64,000 nucleotides of DNA from Azoarcus indigens (GTDB taxonomy: Bacteria > Pseudomonadota > Gammaproteobacteria > Burkholderiales > Rhodocyclaceae). Shown here piece after piece: positions 1 to 11,356 of the stretch. The DNA lies in NCBI RefSeq assembly GCF_004361735.1, contig NZ_SNVV01000002.1:248001-312000 (forward strand), read 5' to 3'. The position numbers and the translations under genes were made by a program. The number at the start of each line of letters is the position of its first letter. Position 1 is the first letter of the stretch. A model generated the notes under the pieces. The model searched no databases and was not told where the DNA came from. It saw only the letters and a program-made list of their open reading frames with translations.

Positions 1-1
1 G

Positions 2-1864
2 GCGATCCGCAGCCATGGCGTGCTGGTGGCCGAGGCCGGCACCGGCACCGGCAAGACCTTCGCCTACCTGGTGCCGGCGCTGCTCGCCGGCGGCAAGGTC
101 ATCGTCTCCACTGGCACCAAGACGCTGCAGGACCAGCTCTTCAACCGCGACCTGCCGACGGTGCGCGCCGCGCTCAAGGTGCCGGTCTCCATCGCGCTGC
201 TGAAGGGCCGCGCCAATTACGTCTGCCCTTACCACCTCGCCCGCAACGCCAGGGACGGCCGCTTCCTCACCGCCCAGGATGCCGCCGACCTGCGCGCCAT
301 CGCCCGCTTCGCCGACCGCACCCAGACCGGCGACAAGGCCGAATGCACCGAGGTGCGGGAGGATTCCGCCGCCTGGCTGGCCGCCACCTCCACCCGCGAC
401 AACTGCCTTGGCCAGGACTGCCCGGACGTCAAGGAATGCTTCGTCATGAACGCCCGGCGCAACGCCATGGACGCGGACGTGGTGGTGGTGAATCACCACC
501 TCTTCTTCGCCGACGTGATGCTGCGCGACGAGGGCATGGGCGAGCTGCTGCCGGCCTGCAACGCGGTGATCTTCGACGAAGCCCACCAGCTGCCGGAAAC
601 CGCCAGCCTGTTCTTCGGCGAGAGCGTATCCACCGCTCAGGTGCTGGAGCTGGCGCGCGACACCCGCTCGGAAACCGTGGCCGCGGCGCGCGACTGCGTT
701 GCCATGATCGATGAAAGCCGCAACCTGGAGAAGGCGGCGCGCGACCTGCGCCTGGTGTTCGGCGCCGAGAGCGCGCGCTTGTCCGCCGCTCAGGCCGCCG
801 AGCGCCAGGGTTTCGAGGTCCAGGTCGATGCGCTGGCGGCAGCGCTGCAGAAGTTCGAGGCGGTGCTGGAGACCCAGGCCGAGCGTTCCGAGGGCCTCGC
901 CAACTGCCTGCGGCGCAGCCAGGAGATGGGCGAGCGCCTGAACAACTGGCAGAACCCGGGCGAGAAAGACCTGATCCGCTGGGTGGAAGTGTTCGCCCAC
1001 TCGATGGCGCTCAACGCCACGCCGCTGCATGTGTCCGACGTGTTCAAGCGCCAGCTGGAAGCACAGCCGCGGGCCTGGATCTTCACCTCCGCCACGCTGG
1101 CGGTAGGCAGGGATTTCGGCCACTACTGCCGCGAACTCGGCCTGGCCTGGATGGACCCGCCGCCGGACACCGCGGTATGGGGCAGCCCCTTCGACTATGG
1201 CGAGCAGGCGCTGCTGTACTCGCCGCAGAACATGCCGGACCCGAACGCGCCGGACTACATCGAGCGAGTGGCGCGCACCGCGCTGCCGCTGATCCGCGCC
1301 GCCCAGGGCCGCGCCTTCGTGCTGTGTACCTCGCTGCGGGCGATGCGCCGGGTGCATGAGCTGATCGCCCAGGGCCTGGAAGGCAGCGGCGACAAGCTGC
1401 CGCTGCTGCTGCAGGGCGAAGGCTCCCGCACCGAGCTGCTGGAGCGCTTCCGCCGCCTGGGCAACGCGGTGCTGGTTGCCAGCCAGAGCTTCTGGGAAGG
1501 CGTGGACGTGCCGGGCGATGCGCTGTCGCTGGTGGTCATCGACAAGTTGCCCTTCGCCCCGCCGGACGATCCGGTGCTGGCGGCCCGCGTCGAGCACATG
1601 CAGAAGCAGGGCCTCAGTCCCTTCATCCACCACCAGCTGCCGCGGGCGGTGATCAACATGAAGCAGGGCGCCGGCCGGTTGATCCGCACCGAGTGCGACC
1701 GCGGCGTGCTGTGCATCTGCGATCCGCGCATGATCGAGAAATCCTACGGCAAGGTGGTGTGGCGCAGCCTGCCGCCGATGCGCCGCACCCGGGTGGAGGC
1801 GGACGCGGTGGCCTTCCTGGAAGCGCTGCCGCCGCCCAAGGGCAGCGGGGCGGGGGGCGATTGA
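2..1864 (+). CDS. DinG/YoaA-family ATP-dependent DNA helicase (5' end missing)
   Basis: This is an XPD-like Fe-S superfamily 2 helicase of the DinG/YoaA family, which unwinds DNA 5'->3' in repair and R-loop or replication conflicts. The frame is already open at the window edge, so the start lies upstream. The first visible motif is the Walker A loop AEAGTGTGKT. Cysteines in YVCPY, DNCLGQDC and KECF fit the Fe-S cluster ligands, and the DEAH box is seen in IFDEAHQLPE. Motif VI is in KQGAGRLIRTECDRG near the C terminus. About 620 residues are visible; full-length relatives are about 640-700. It is followed after 73 bp by mobB on the same strand, with no clear link to it. The family is clear; choosing between DinG and YoaA needs a search. 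Confidence 0.9.
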   Translation, partial: AIRSHGVLVAEAGTGTGKTFAYLVPALLAGGKVIVSTGTKTLQDQLFNRDLPTVRAALKVPVSIALLKGRANYVCPYHLARNARDGRFLTAQDAADLRAIARFADRTQTGDKAECTEVREDSAAWLAATSTRDNCLGQDCPDVKECFVMNARRNAMDADVVVVNHHLFFADVMLRDEGMGELLPACNAVIFDEAHQLPETASLFFGESVSTAQVLELARDTRSETVAAARDCVAMIDESRNLEKAARDLRLVFGAESARLSAAQAAERQGFEVQVDALAAALQKFEAVLETQAERSEGLANCLRRSQEMGERLNNWQNPGEKDLIRWVEVFAHSMALNATPLHVSDVFKRQLEAQPRAWIFTSATLAVGRDFGHYCRELGLAWMDPPPDTAVWGSPFDYGEQALLYSPQNMPDPNAPDYIERVARTALPLIRAAQGRAFVLCTSLRAMRRVHELIAQGLEGSGDKLPLLLQGEGSRTELLERFRRLGNAVLVASQSFWEGVDVPGDALSLVVIDKLPFAPPDDPVLAARVEHMQKQGLSPFIHHQLPRAVINMKQGAGRLIRTECDRGVLCICDPRMIEKSYGKVVWRSLPPMRRTRVEADAVAFLEALPPPKGSGAGGD

Positions 1865-1937
1865 GCGCTGTTGTATCCTCCGACCTTCGAACGATGAGAC
1901 GCCGGGAAGCCAGACGGCGCAAAGCGAATATCCACGA

Positions 1938-2441
1938 ATGAAAGTCTTCGGCTTCGCCGGCTGGTCCGGCTCCGGCAAAACCACCCTGATCGAAAAGCTG
2001 ATCCCGCAGTTCACCCGCCGCGGCCTGCGGGTGTCCATCATCAAGCATGCCCACCACGGCTTCGACATCGACAAGCCGGGCAAGGACTCCTGGCGCCACC
2101 GCGAAGCCGGCGCCACCCGGGTGTTGATGCTGTCCGACGACCGCTGGGTGCTGATGCACGAGTTGCGCGGCCAGCCGGAGCCGACGCTGGAGGAGCAGCT
2201 GGCACTGCTGGCGCCCAGCGACCTGGTGCTGATCGAGGGCTACAAGGCGGCGCCGGTGCCCAAGATCGAGATCCACCGCCCGGCGGTCGGCAAGGCGCCG
2301 CTGTGGCCAGACAACCCGCACGTGGTCGCCGTTGCCAGCGACGAGGCCATCGCCTGCCCGCTGCCGCTGCTGCCGCTCAACCACGTCGAGGCGATCGCCG
2401 ATTTCATCCTCGACTACGTCAGCGCCAAGGAGACGCCATGA
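1938..2441 (+). CDS. mobB: Molybdopterin-guanine dinucleotide biosynthesis protein MobB
   Basis: A 167-aa P-loop GTPase that assists MobA in attaching GMP to molybdopterin for bis-MGD enzymes such as nitrate reductase. The P-loop GWSGSGKTTL is at residues 9-18, and the family motifs KHAHHGFDID and DLVLIEGYK follow. The length is normal for MobB. Its stop overlaps the moeA start as ATGA, so the two are probably translationally coupled in a Moco operon with moeA, moaD and moaE. Nothing is unusual. mobA is not adjacent. Confidence 0.95.
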   Translation: MKVFGFAGWSGSGKTTLIEKLIPQFTRRGLRVSIIKHAHHGFDIDKPGKDSWRHREAGATRVLMLSDDRWVLMHELRGQPEPTLEEQLALLAPSDLVLIEGYKAAPVPKIEIHRPAVGKAPLWPDNPHVVAVASDEAIACPLPLLPLNHVEAIADFILDYVSAKETP

Positions 2442-3643
2442 ACGCTGGCCTGCTGCCCTTCGACGAAGCGCTGGAACGCCTGCTGGGCTACGCCCGGCCG
2501 GTGCGCGAGATCGAGGAAGTGGACACCCTGATCGCCGCTGGCCGGGTGCTGGCGGTGAACCAGCGTTCGCCCATCGCCCAGCCGCCGATGGACAACTCGG
2601 CGATGGATGGCTACGCGCTGCGTGTTGTCGACGTGCCGGCCGTTGGCACCCGGCTGCCGGTGTCGCAGCGCATCGCCGCCGGCGGTGTCGCCCATCCGCT
2701 GGCCGCCGGTACCGCGGCGCGCATCTTCACCGGCGCGCCGCTGCCGGCCGGCGCGGACGCGGTGGTGATGCAGGAGCTGTGCGAGCACCAGGGCGACAGC
2801 GTCGTCATCAACCATCTGCCGCAGGCGGGCGAGTCGGTACGGCGCATGGGCGAGGACATCGCCGCCGGCGCCGAGGTCCTGACCCAGGGCTGCCGCCTGC
2901 GGGCCCCGGAAATGGCGCTGGCCGCCTCGCTCGGGCTGGCGCGGCTGCCGGTCTATCGCCGGCTGCGGGTGGCAATCTTCTCCACTGGCAGCGAGCTGGT
3001 GATGCCGGGCGAGCCGCTGCGGCCGGGCGCCATCTACAACTCCAACCGCTACATGCTGCGTGGCCTGCTGGCCGGGCTGGGCTGCGAAGTCACCGACCTC
3101 GGCATCGTCCCCGACAATCTGGAGGCCACCCGCAAGGCGCTGCGCGAGGCGGCCGAGGGCCACGATCTCATCGTCACCAGCGGCGGTGTCTCGGTCGGCG
3201 AGGAAGACCATGTGAAGCCGGCGGTGGAGGCAGAGGGCAGCCTGGACATGTGGCGCATCGCCATGAAGCCGGGCAAGCCGCTGGCCTACGGCCGGGTGCA
3301 TGCCGCCGCCTTCGTCGGCCTGCCGGGCAACCCGGTGTCAGGCTTCGTCACCTTCCTGACCATGTTGCGGCCCTTCGTGCTCGCCTCGCAGGGCGTGCGC
3401 CAGCCCCTGCCGCGCGCGCTGAGCCTGCCTGCCGCCTTCGACTGGCCGCGGCCGGACCGCCGGCGCGAGTTCCTGCGCGCCCGGCTGGATGCGCACGGCC
3501 ATGTCGAGCTGTTTCCCAACCAGGGCGCGGCTGCGCTGCAATCCACCACCTGGGCCGAGGGCCTGGTGGACGTGCCTGCGGCGACGCCGGTGCGCCGCGG
3601 CGAGCTTGTGCGCTTCCTGCCTTACGGCGAGCTGCTTTACTGA
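2438..3643 (+). CDS. moeA: Molybdopterin molybdenumtransferase MoeA
   Basis: MoeA inserts molybdate into adenylylated molybdopterin in the cytosol. The 401-aa protein starts at the ATG that overlaps the mobB stop; a longer open frame upstream is the shadow of mobB. Recognisable motifs are PPMDNSAMDGYA, the MoCF_biosynth motif TSGGVSVGEEDHV and GLPGNPVSGF. Domain order is the normal MoeA order, with the C-terminal domain IV present. It sits second in the mobB-moeA-moaD-moaE cluster. Confidence 0.96.
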   Translation: MNAGLLPFDEALERLLGYARPVREIEEVDTLIAAGRVLAVNQRSPIAQPPMDNSAMDGYALRVVDVPAVGTRLPVSQRIAAGGVAHPLAAGTAARIFTGAPLPAGADAVVMQELCEHQGDSVVINHLPQAGESVRRMGEDIAAGAEVLTQGCRLRAPEMALAASLGLARLPVYRRLRVAIFSTGSELVMPGEPLRPGAIYNSNRYMLRGLLAGLGCEVTDLGIVPDNLEATRKALREAAEGHDLIVTSGGVSVGEEDHVKPAVEAEGSLDMWRIAMKPGKPLAYGRVHAAAFVGLPGNPVSGFVTFLTMLRPFVLASQGVRQPLPRALSLPAAFDWPRPDRRREFLRARLDAHGHVELFPNQGAAALQSTTWAEGLVDVPAATPVRRGELVRFLPYGELLY

Positions 3644-3691
3644 TCAGTCACCGAACAGGAGCGCTGCAGGGCGCTTCCTATACTGAAGACC

Positions 3692-3946
3692 ATGGACCTG
3701 AAGATTCTCTATTTCGCCAGCCTGCGTGAAGCCCTGGGCCGCGGCGAGGAAAGCCTGCCGCTGCCGGAAGGCGTGACTACCGTGGGCCAGCTGCGCGCCT
3801 ATCTGCACGCCCGCGGCGATGCCTGGCAGGCGCTGGGCGAGGGCCGCAATGTGCGGGCGGCGGTGAACCAGCGCATGGCGCGATCGGACGATACGCTGCA
3901 GGGCGGCGAGGAAGTGGCCTTCTTCCCGCCCGTCACCGGGGGCTGA
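3692..3946 (+). CDS. moaD: Molybdopterin synthase small subunit MoaD
   Basis: An 84-aa ubiquitin-fold sulfur carrier ending in the diagnostic PVTGG. The C-terminal Gly-Gly is adenylylated by MoeB and thiocarboxylated before sulfur transfer to precursor Z (cPMP). It lies 48 bp after moeA and 3 bp before moaE, its partner in the molybdopterin synthase heterotetramer. The ATG at 3692 is the only start giving normal MoaD length. The ribosome binding site is weak. Confidence 0.95.
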   Translation: MDLKILYFASLREALGRGEESLPLPEGVTTVGQLRAYLHARGDAWQALGEGRNVRAAVNQRMARSDDTLQGGEEVAFFPPVTGG

Positions 3947-3949
3947 GCG

Positions 3950-4393
3950 ATGTCGGTCAGCGTGCAGCAGGAGGATTTCGACGTCGGCGCCGAAACCGCG
4001 GCGCTGAGCGCCGGGCGCACCGACATCGGCGCCATCGCCACCTTCCTCGGCCTGGTGCGCGGCGCGGAAGACAGTGTGCGGGCGATGACGCTGGAGCATT
4101 ACCCGGGGATGACCGAGCAGTCGCTGGCGGAGATCGTTACCGAGGCCCATCAGCGCTGGCAGCTGCAGGGTGTGCGGGTGATACACCGCTACGGCCGCCT
4201 GCTGCCGGGCGAGCGCATCGTCTTCGTCGGCGTGGCCAGCCCGCATCGCGGCGAAGCCTTCGCTGCCTGCGAGTTCATCATGGACTACCTGAAGACCCGC
4301 GCGCCGTTCTGGAAGCGGGAAGAGACCCCGGCTGGCGCCCAGTGGGTGGATGCGCGCGAGACGGACGACAAGGCGGCGGCGCGCTGGGAATAG
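3950..4393 (+). CDS. moaE: Molybdopterin synthase catalytic subunit MoaE
   Basis: A 147-aa MoaE. With MoaD it converts cyclic pyranopterin monophosphate to molybdopterin. Family motifs visible are ATFLGLVR, LEHYPGMTE and the C-terminal KTRAPFWKRE that supplies the catalytic lysines. It starts 3 bp after moaD, so the two are cotranscribed. It is the last gene of the Moco cluster, followed by a strong hairpin-T terminator. Confidence 0.96.
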   Translation: MSVSVQQEDFDVGAETAALSAGRTDIGAIATFLGLVRGAEDSVRAMTLEHYPGMTEQSLAEIVTEAHQRWQLQGVRVIHRYGRLLPGERIVFVGVASPHRGEAFAACEFIMDYLKTRAPFWKREETPAGAQWVDARETDDKAAARWE

Positions 4394-4460
4394 CCAGATG
4401 CGGCGCGGCAGGGCGTAGGCCCGGCCGGCTCGCGCCAAGGTGTTGTCGCAGCAAAAGGAA

Positions 4461-4486
4461 AGGGCGCTTATCCAGCGCCCTTTTTT
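4461..4486 (+). terminator. Rho-independent terminator after moaE
   Basis: An 8-bp stem AGGGCGCT/AGCGCCCT with a 5-nt loop is followed directly by a T6 run. It closes the Moco operon. The minus strand has only a short A-rich tract on its other side, so it may also serve the phasin gene weakly. Confidence 0.85.
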
Positions 4487-4539
4487 CACCTCAGGGGCGT
4501 CTCTCGTCGCCCCTTCGATACTTGTGCCTTGTCCGTTCC

Positions 4540-5049
4540 TTACTTTCGGCCTTTGCCCGGGATGCCCTGGCCGAAGGCCTGGAAGGCTTCGGTGGAGGCG
4601 CGGGTGATCTGCTCGAAGGCGGCGCGGGTGGTGTCCACCGCAGTCTGGAAGGAAGTGACCGCGTTCTGGTCGGTGATGGGCAGCCCCTTGAACAGCTTCT
4701 GCATCGCCTCGAACACGTCCTGGCTGCCGGTGGTCAGCTGCTCGCTGACCAGCTTGCCGACTTCGGTCTGGGTGCGGGTGGTGAGTTCGGCCATCTGGCG
4801 CGCCAGGGTCAGCATCTTCTCGGTGGCGGCCTGGGCGTACTGGGTGCGGAGCTCGACCAGATCCTTCGGGTCCTTGGCCGCGGAGAGGGCCTTGGCGTTG
4901 GACACGCCTTCCTCGAACAGCGACTTCGCGGTGGAGACCTGGATTTCCATGATGCGCTGGGAGTTCTCGATGGAGAGCTGGGCCAGGCGCATGGCGGCTT
5001 CGAGATTCTTCTTTTGCAGCTCGTTGAATTGATCCTGCTTGGTTGCCAT
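4540..5049 (-). CDS. Phasin family protein (polyhydroxyalkanoate granule-associated)
   Basis: A 169-aa phasin. Phasins coat PHA/PHB granules and control their size and number. The N terminus MATKQDQFNELQKKNLEAAM and the Q-, A- and T-rich amphipathic helical body without membrane segments or catalytic motifs are typical. The start is set by a strong GGAGGAAAAAAA ribosome binding site just upstream; the open frame extends further but without one. It is divergent from clpB across about 210 bp. The C-terminal GKGRK tail is basic. Confidence 0.92.
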   Translation of the reverse strand: MATKQDQFNELQKKNLEAAMRLAQLSIENSQRIMEIQVSTAKSLFEEGVSNAKALSAAKDPKDLVELRTQYAQAATEKMLTLARQMAELTTRTQTEVGKLVSEQLTTGSQDVFEAMQKLFKGLPITDQNAVTSFQTAVDTTRAAFEQITRASTEAFQAFGQGIPGKGRK

Positions 5050-5187
5050 ATTTTTTTCCTCCAGGTGCGAGCTTGACGGTACGAGGCGCTCTAGACATTC
5101 GCAGTTTCCGCGGCGACCGCCGGGCTGCTTCTGCTCCCTCCGCCTCCTCGGCAACCATAGCACAGGCGGGATAGCGCGGGTTGGGTA

Positions 5188-5215
5188 GTTGAATTCCATC
5201 TGCGTGGCCCCATAT
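5188..5215 (+). promoter_or_regulatory. Candidate sigma-32 heat-shock promoter of clpB
   Basis: GTTGAA (5188-5193), 14 nt, then CCCCATAT (5208-5215). This is close to the E. coli RpoH consensus CTTGAA, N13-15, CCCCATnT, and lies 43 bp upstream of the clpB start. clpB is a classical RpoH target. The assignment is by eye only. Confidence 0.7.
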
Positions 5216-5258
5216 CGAGTGCAAGCCGTACATGAAGTACCGGAAAAGGATGACTGCC

Positions 5259-7841
<2,583 letters not shown>

Positions 7842-7882
7842 GCACGGAGGCCGGGGAGGCATCCGGCAGGGGCGGAAACGAG

Positions 7883-7912
7883 AAGGGCGATCCCGTGGGT
7901 CGCCCTTTTTTA
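7883..7912 (+). terminator. Terminator between convergent clpB and the GGDEF/EAL gene
   Basis: An 8-bp stem AAGGGCGA/TCGCCCTT with a 9-nt loop and a T6 run on the plus strand. The minus-strand gene ends at 7910, inside the T run, and A residues before the left arm allow some activity in the other direction. Confidence 0.8.
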
Positions 7913-10900
7913 CGTGCCGGCGCGTTCGGTGAGCCAGGCCTCGAAGGCTTCTGCGGTGAGGGGCGGCGAGTAGAGGTAGCCCTGCATCAGCTGGCAGCCG
8001 CGGGCGGCGAGGTAGTCGCGCTGGGCGCTGGTCTCCACGCCTTCGGCAACCACGTCCAGCCCGAGGTCGCGGGCGAGCGACAGCGTGGCGGAGGCGACCG
8101 CCGCGTCTTCCGGGTCGCCGGGCAGATCCTTGACGAAGGAGCGGTCTATCTTCAGCCGGCCTATCGGCAGGCGCTTGAGGTAGGCCAGGCTGGAGTAGCC
8201 GGTGCCGAAGTCGTCCAGCGCCAGGCTGAGGCCCATGCGGCGCAACTCGGCGAGGCGCCTGGCGAGATCGTCGTCGCTGGCCTCCATCAGCGCGCTCTCG
8301 GTGATCTCCAGCTCGATGCAGCGCGGATTGGCGCGGGTTTCGGCGAGTATCGCGGCGACGATGTCTACAAAGTCGCGGCGGCGGAACTGCAGCGCCGAGA
8401 TGTTGACCGCAACCATCAGCGTTTCCAGTCCCTCGCTGGCCCACTGCGCCTGCTGCCGGCAGGCGGCGCGCAGCACCCAGTTGCCCAGCGGGACGATGAG
8501 GCCGGATTCCTCGGCCACCGGGATGAAGTGGGCGGGTGGAACCAGGCCGCGGACCGGATGCTGCCAGCGGACCAGCGCCTCGCAGCCCAGCACCTCGCCG
8601 CTGACGGCATCCACCTGCGGCTGGTAGTGCAGGCAGAGTTCGTTGCGATCCACCGCCCGCCGCAGCGCATTCTCCAGCACCAGCCGTTCGGTGGCGCGGG
8701 CGTTCATTTCCGGGACGAAGAACTGGTAGTTGCTGCGGCCGGCGGCCTTGGCGCCGTACATCGCGGTGTCGGCATGCTTGAGCAGCGTGTCCACATCGCC
8801 GCCGTCCGCGGGGAAGACGGCAATCCCTATGCTGACGGAGGGCACCAGGTCGTGGCCGTCTATCTCTATGGCTTCGCCCAGCACCGCGAGCATCTTGCGC
8901 GCCACCCCGGCGGCGTCGGCCGGCTCCTGCAACCGCGGCAGCAGGGCAACGAACTCATCGCCGCCGAGGCGGGCCAGCATGTCCTCCTCGCGCAGGCAGG
9001 CGGACAGGCGGTGGGCGACGGCGGCGAGCAGGCGGTCGCCCACCGGATGGCCGAGTGAATCGTTCACCGTCTTGAAGTTGTCGAGGTCGAGGAAGAGCAC
9101 CGCCAGTTGGTCCCCGTAGCGCTGCGAGGCATGCAGCGCGGCGCGGGTGTGGCTGAGCCACGCGCTGCGGTTGGGCAGGCCGGTGAGGGCGTCGTAGTGG
9201 GCCAGGTACTGGATGTGGGCTGCGGCCTCGCGGGCGTCGGTCACATCCTGCGCCGTGCCGCGGATGCGGTGGAGCAGGCCGTCGCGCCACTCGCTCTCGA
9301 TCTGGAACTGCACGGTGCGCTGCGGCGTGCCGTTCATGCGGCAGTCCAGCGTTGCCAGGCCAGGGGCGTCGGCAACCTGCTGCAGCGCTTTTTCCAGTTC
9401 TGGCCTGTCGGTGGCGCATACCGTATCCACCAGGCTTTCCAGGTTGATCAGGCGATGCCGGTTACAACCCAGTACCGCTGGCAGCTCGCTGGAGCAGCGC
9501 AAGCTGTCCGGGCTGCCTGTGGTTTCCCAGCTGCCGAGGCGGGCGATGCGCTGCGCGTCCACCAGGGCCAGTTGCTGTTCCCGCAGGCGGGCGCCGGCCG
9601 CCACCAGTTCGGCGGTGCGCCTTTCCACCAGCGCGGCGATGCGGCGGGTGTTGCCGGTCGTGATCAGCAGGAAAGCGCCGAGTATGCCGACCGCGAGCAG
9701 GCCCACCGCCACGGTGCTCCAGGCCGCCCAGCTGCGCATCCCCAGCGCGTACTCCCGGCTGGCGCGCAGATGCAGCTCCCAGTGCCGGCCGGCGAAAGAG
9801 AGCGCGTGGCTGCGGGCCATGTCCTGGCTGCTCCAGCCCGCCGACTCGCAACCCGCCGGGCCGGAGAGGCGGCGGTTGTCCGGCGCTGTATCCCTATCGA
9901 CCAGGCAGAGTTCGATGCCGCTGAGGTCGCGCCCTTCGAAGGTGGCGGCGAGGGCGTCGTCCATGCGGAAGACGCTGGACACGACGCCGGCCAGCGGCTT
10001 CGTCAAGCCCCGCATGCGCTTGCTATAGACCGCGAGATAGACGGCGACGCCGCGTTGTCCCCCGGTCTCCTGCACCAGGCGGAAGGGCTCGGTGGCAGCG
10101 GGTTCGCCGCTGAGGATGGTCTGGCGGATGGCGGCTTCCGTCTGCGCCAGCGACAGCGGGTTGAGGCCGAAACCGCTGCTGTTGCTGGCAGAGGGCTCGA
10201 TGAACTCCAGCGGCAGGTAGTAGTCGGCCGGAGCGGCCGGGAAGGTCTTGCCTTCCGGGTTGCGGTCCAGGATGCGGTAGCCGGGGTGCTCAGTCTGGGC
10301 GGAGGCCTCGAAAGCCTGGCGATTGCCGGCCGTCACCAGCGGGCTCCAGCCGAAGTTCTGCGTGCCGCGGTAGCGCTCCAGCCAGGGGCCGACGAACTCG
10401 GCGAAGTCCTCCCGTGACACGTCGTCGCTTACCGTCATCAGGCGTTCTATGGACCTCAGCATGTTGGCCTGGATGTCCAGCCGGCGGTGCACCATGCTGG
10501 CGACGTACTCGGCATCGCGATTGAACTGGGTCAGCACCCGCAGTTCTTCCCAGCTGCGCACCTGGTGGAAGGTATATGCGAGGAGGACGAGGGCGAGGCC
10601 CAGGGGTACCGTCACCCCGAGCCGGCGGCCGCGCCAGTCTGCCGCTGGCTGGCCGAAGAATACGAAGATGAGCGGAATGGCGACGATGATGCCCAGGGTG
10701 TCGCCCACCCACCAGTTCCACCAGTTGAATGCCATTTCGCCGTTGGGAATGATGCCGGCGAGATTGAGCAGGGGCACCGCGACGGTGGGGCTGATCAGGC
10801 AGCTGACCGGGGCCACCACGGCGAGGAAGCGCAGGATGGCCGGCGGGGCGTCCAGGGGGTTCGGAAAGCCGACCAGCCGCCGCGCCATCTCCGCCCCCAC

Positions 10901-11179
10901 CAGCGCCTGCATGCTGGCGCCCAGGGCCACCGGCCCCGCGCTCCACCACGCATGGCTGGCGCCGGTCTGGGTCTGGGCGAGGAACTGGACGAGCAGGGCA
11001 CCGGCGAAGATCGCCGGCAGTACCTCCCTGCCGCGTATCAGCACGGCGGCGAGGGCGACGCCGGCCGCGGGGAATACCGGTGCCGCATAGCCGGGCGGCA
11101 CCGCCAGTTGGAGAGAGGCCCAGCCGGCTAACCCATAAGCCAGGGCGACGGCGAGCAGCTGGGCGAGGTGGGCGGGCAT
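7910..11179 (-). CDS. MASE1-CHASE-PAS-GGDEF-EAL membrane c-di-GMP signalling protein
   Basis: A 1,089-aa inner-membrane protein with both c-di-GMP synthesis and breakdown domains. It has an N-terminal multi-pass MASE1 sensor (about 1-205), a periplasmic CHASE-like domain (about 240-430), a TM helix (about 485-507), a PAS-like segment (540-650), GGDEF (660-820) and EAL (835-1085). The GGDEF motif is intact at 739-743, with an RxxD inhibitory site (REED, 730-733) five residues before it. EALVRW of the phosphodiesterase domain is also intact, so both activities are possible. The ligand is unknown. No strong ribosome binding site precedes the start. It is convergent with clpB. Confidence 0.93.
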   Translation of the reverse strand: MPAHLAQLLAVALAYGLAGWASLQLAVPPGYAAPVFPAAGVALAAVLIRGREVLPAIFAGALLVQFLAQTQTGASHAWWSAGPVALGASMQALVGAEMARRLVGFPNPLDAPPAILRFLAVVAPVSCLISPTVAVPLLNLAGIIPNGEMAFNWWNWWVGDTLGIIVAIPLIFVFFGQPAADWRGRRLGVTVPLGLALVLLAYTFHQVRSWEELRVLTQFNRDAEYVASMVHRRLDIQANMLRSIERLMTVSDDVSREDFAEFVGPWLERYRGTQNFGWSPLVTAGNRQAFEASAQTEHPGYRILDRNPEGKTFPAAPADYYLPLEFIEPSASNSSGFGLNPLSLAQTEAAIRQTILSGEPAATEPFRLVQETGGQRGVAVYLAVYSKRMRGLTKPLAGVVSSVFRMDDALAATFEGRDLSGIELCLVDRDTAPDNRRLSGPAGCESAGWSSQDMARSHALSFAGRHWELHLRASREYALGMRSWAAWSTVAVGLLAVGILGAFLLITTGNTRRIAALVERRTAELVAAGARLREQQLALVDAQRIARLGSWETTGSPDSLRCSSELPAVLGCNRHRLINLESLVDTVCATDRPELEKALQQVADAPGLATLDCRMNGTPQRTVQFQIESEWRDGLLHRIRGTAQDVTDAREAAAHIQYLAHYDALTGLPNRSAWLSHTRAALHASQRYGDQLAVLFLDLDNFKTVNDSLGHPVGDRLLAAVAHRLSACLREEDMLARLGGDEFVALLPRLQEPADAAGVARKMLAVLGEAIEIDGHDLVPSVSIGIAVFPADGGDVDTLLKHADTAMYGAKAAGRSNYQFFVPEMNARATERLVLENALRRAVDRNELCLHYQPQVDAVSGEVLGCEALVRWQHPVRGLVPPAHFIPVAEESGLIVPLGNWVLRAACRQQAQWASEGLETLMVAVNISALQFRRRDFVDIVAAILAETRANPRCIELEITESALMEASDDDLARRLAELRRMGLSLALDDFGTGYSSLAYLKRLPIGRLKIDRSFVKDLPGDPEDAAVASATLSLARDLGLDVVAEGVETSAQRDYLAARGCQLMQGYLYSPPLTAEAFEAWLTERAGT

Positions 11180-11356
11180 GGCGCGCAGTATATCTACTCG
11201 GCGTGGCGTACAGGAGGGGCATATGTCGTCGGAGATAGAGCCCTTTCACCGAGGAGGCGCGACGGCCTGCTGCGCATCGGGATGCGCTAAACTCCCGCCT
11301 CCGATGCCGGACCCGCTCCGGCTGCTTTATTCCTACTGGCTTCCACGGAAATCGAG

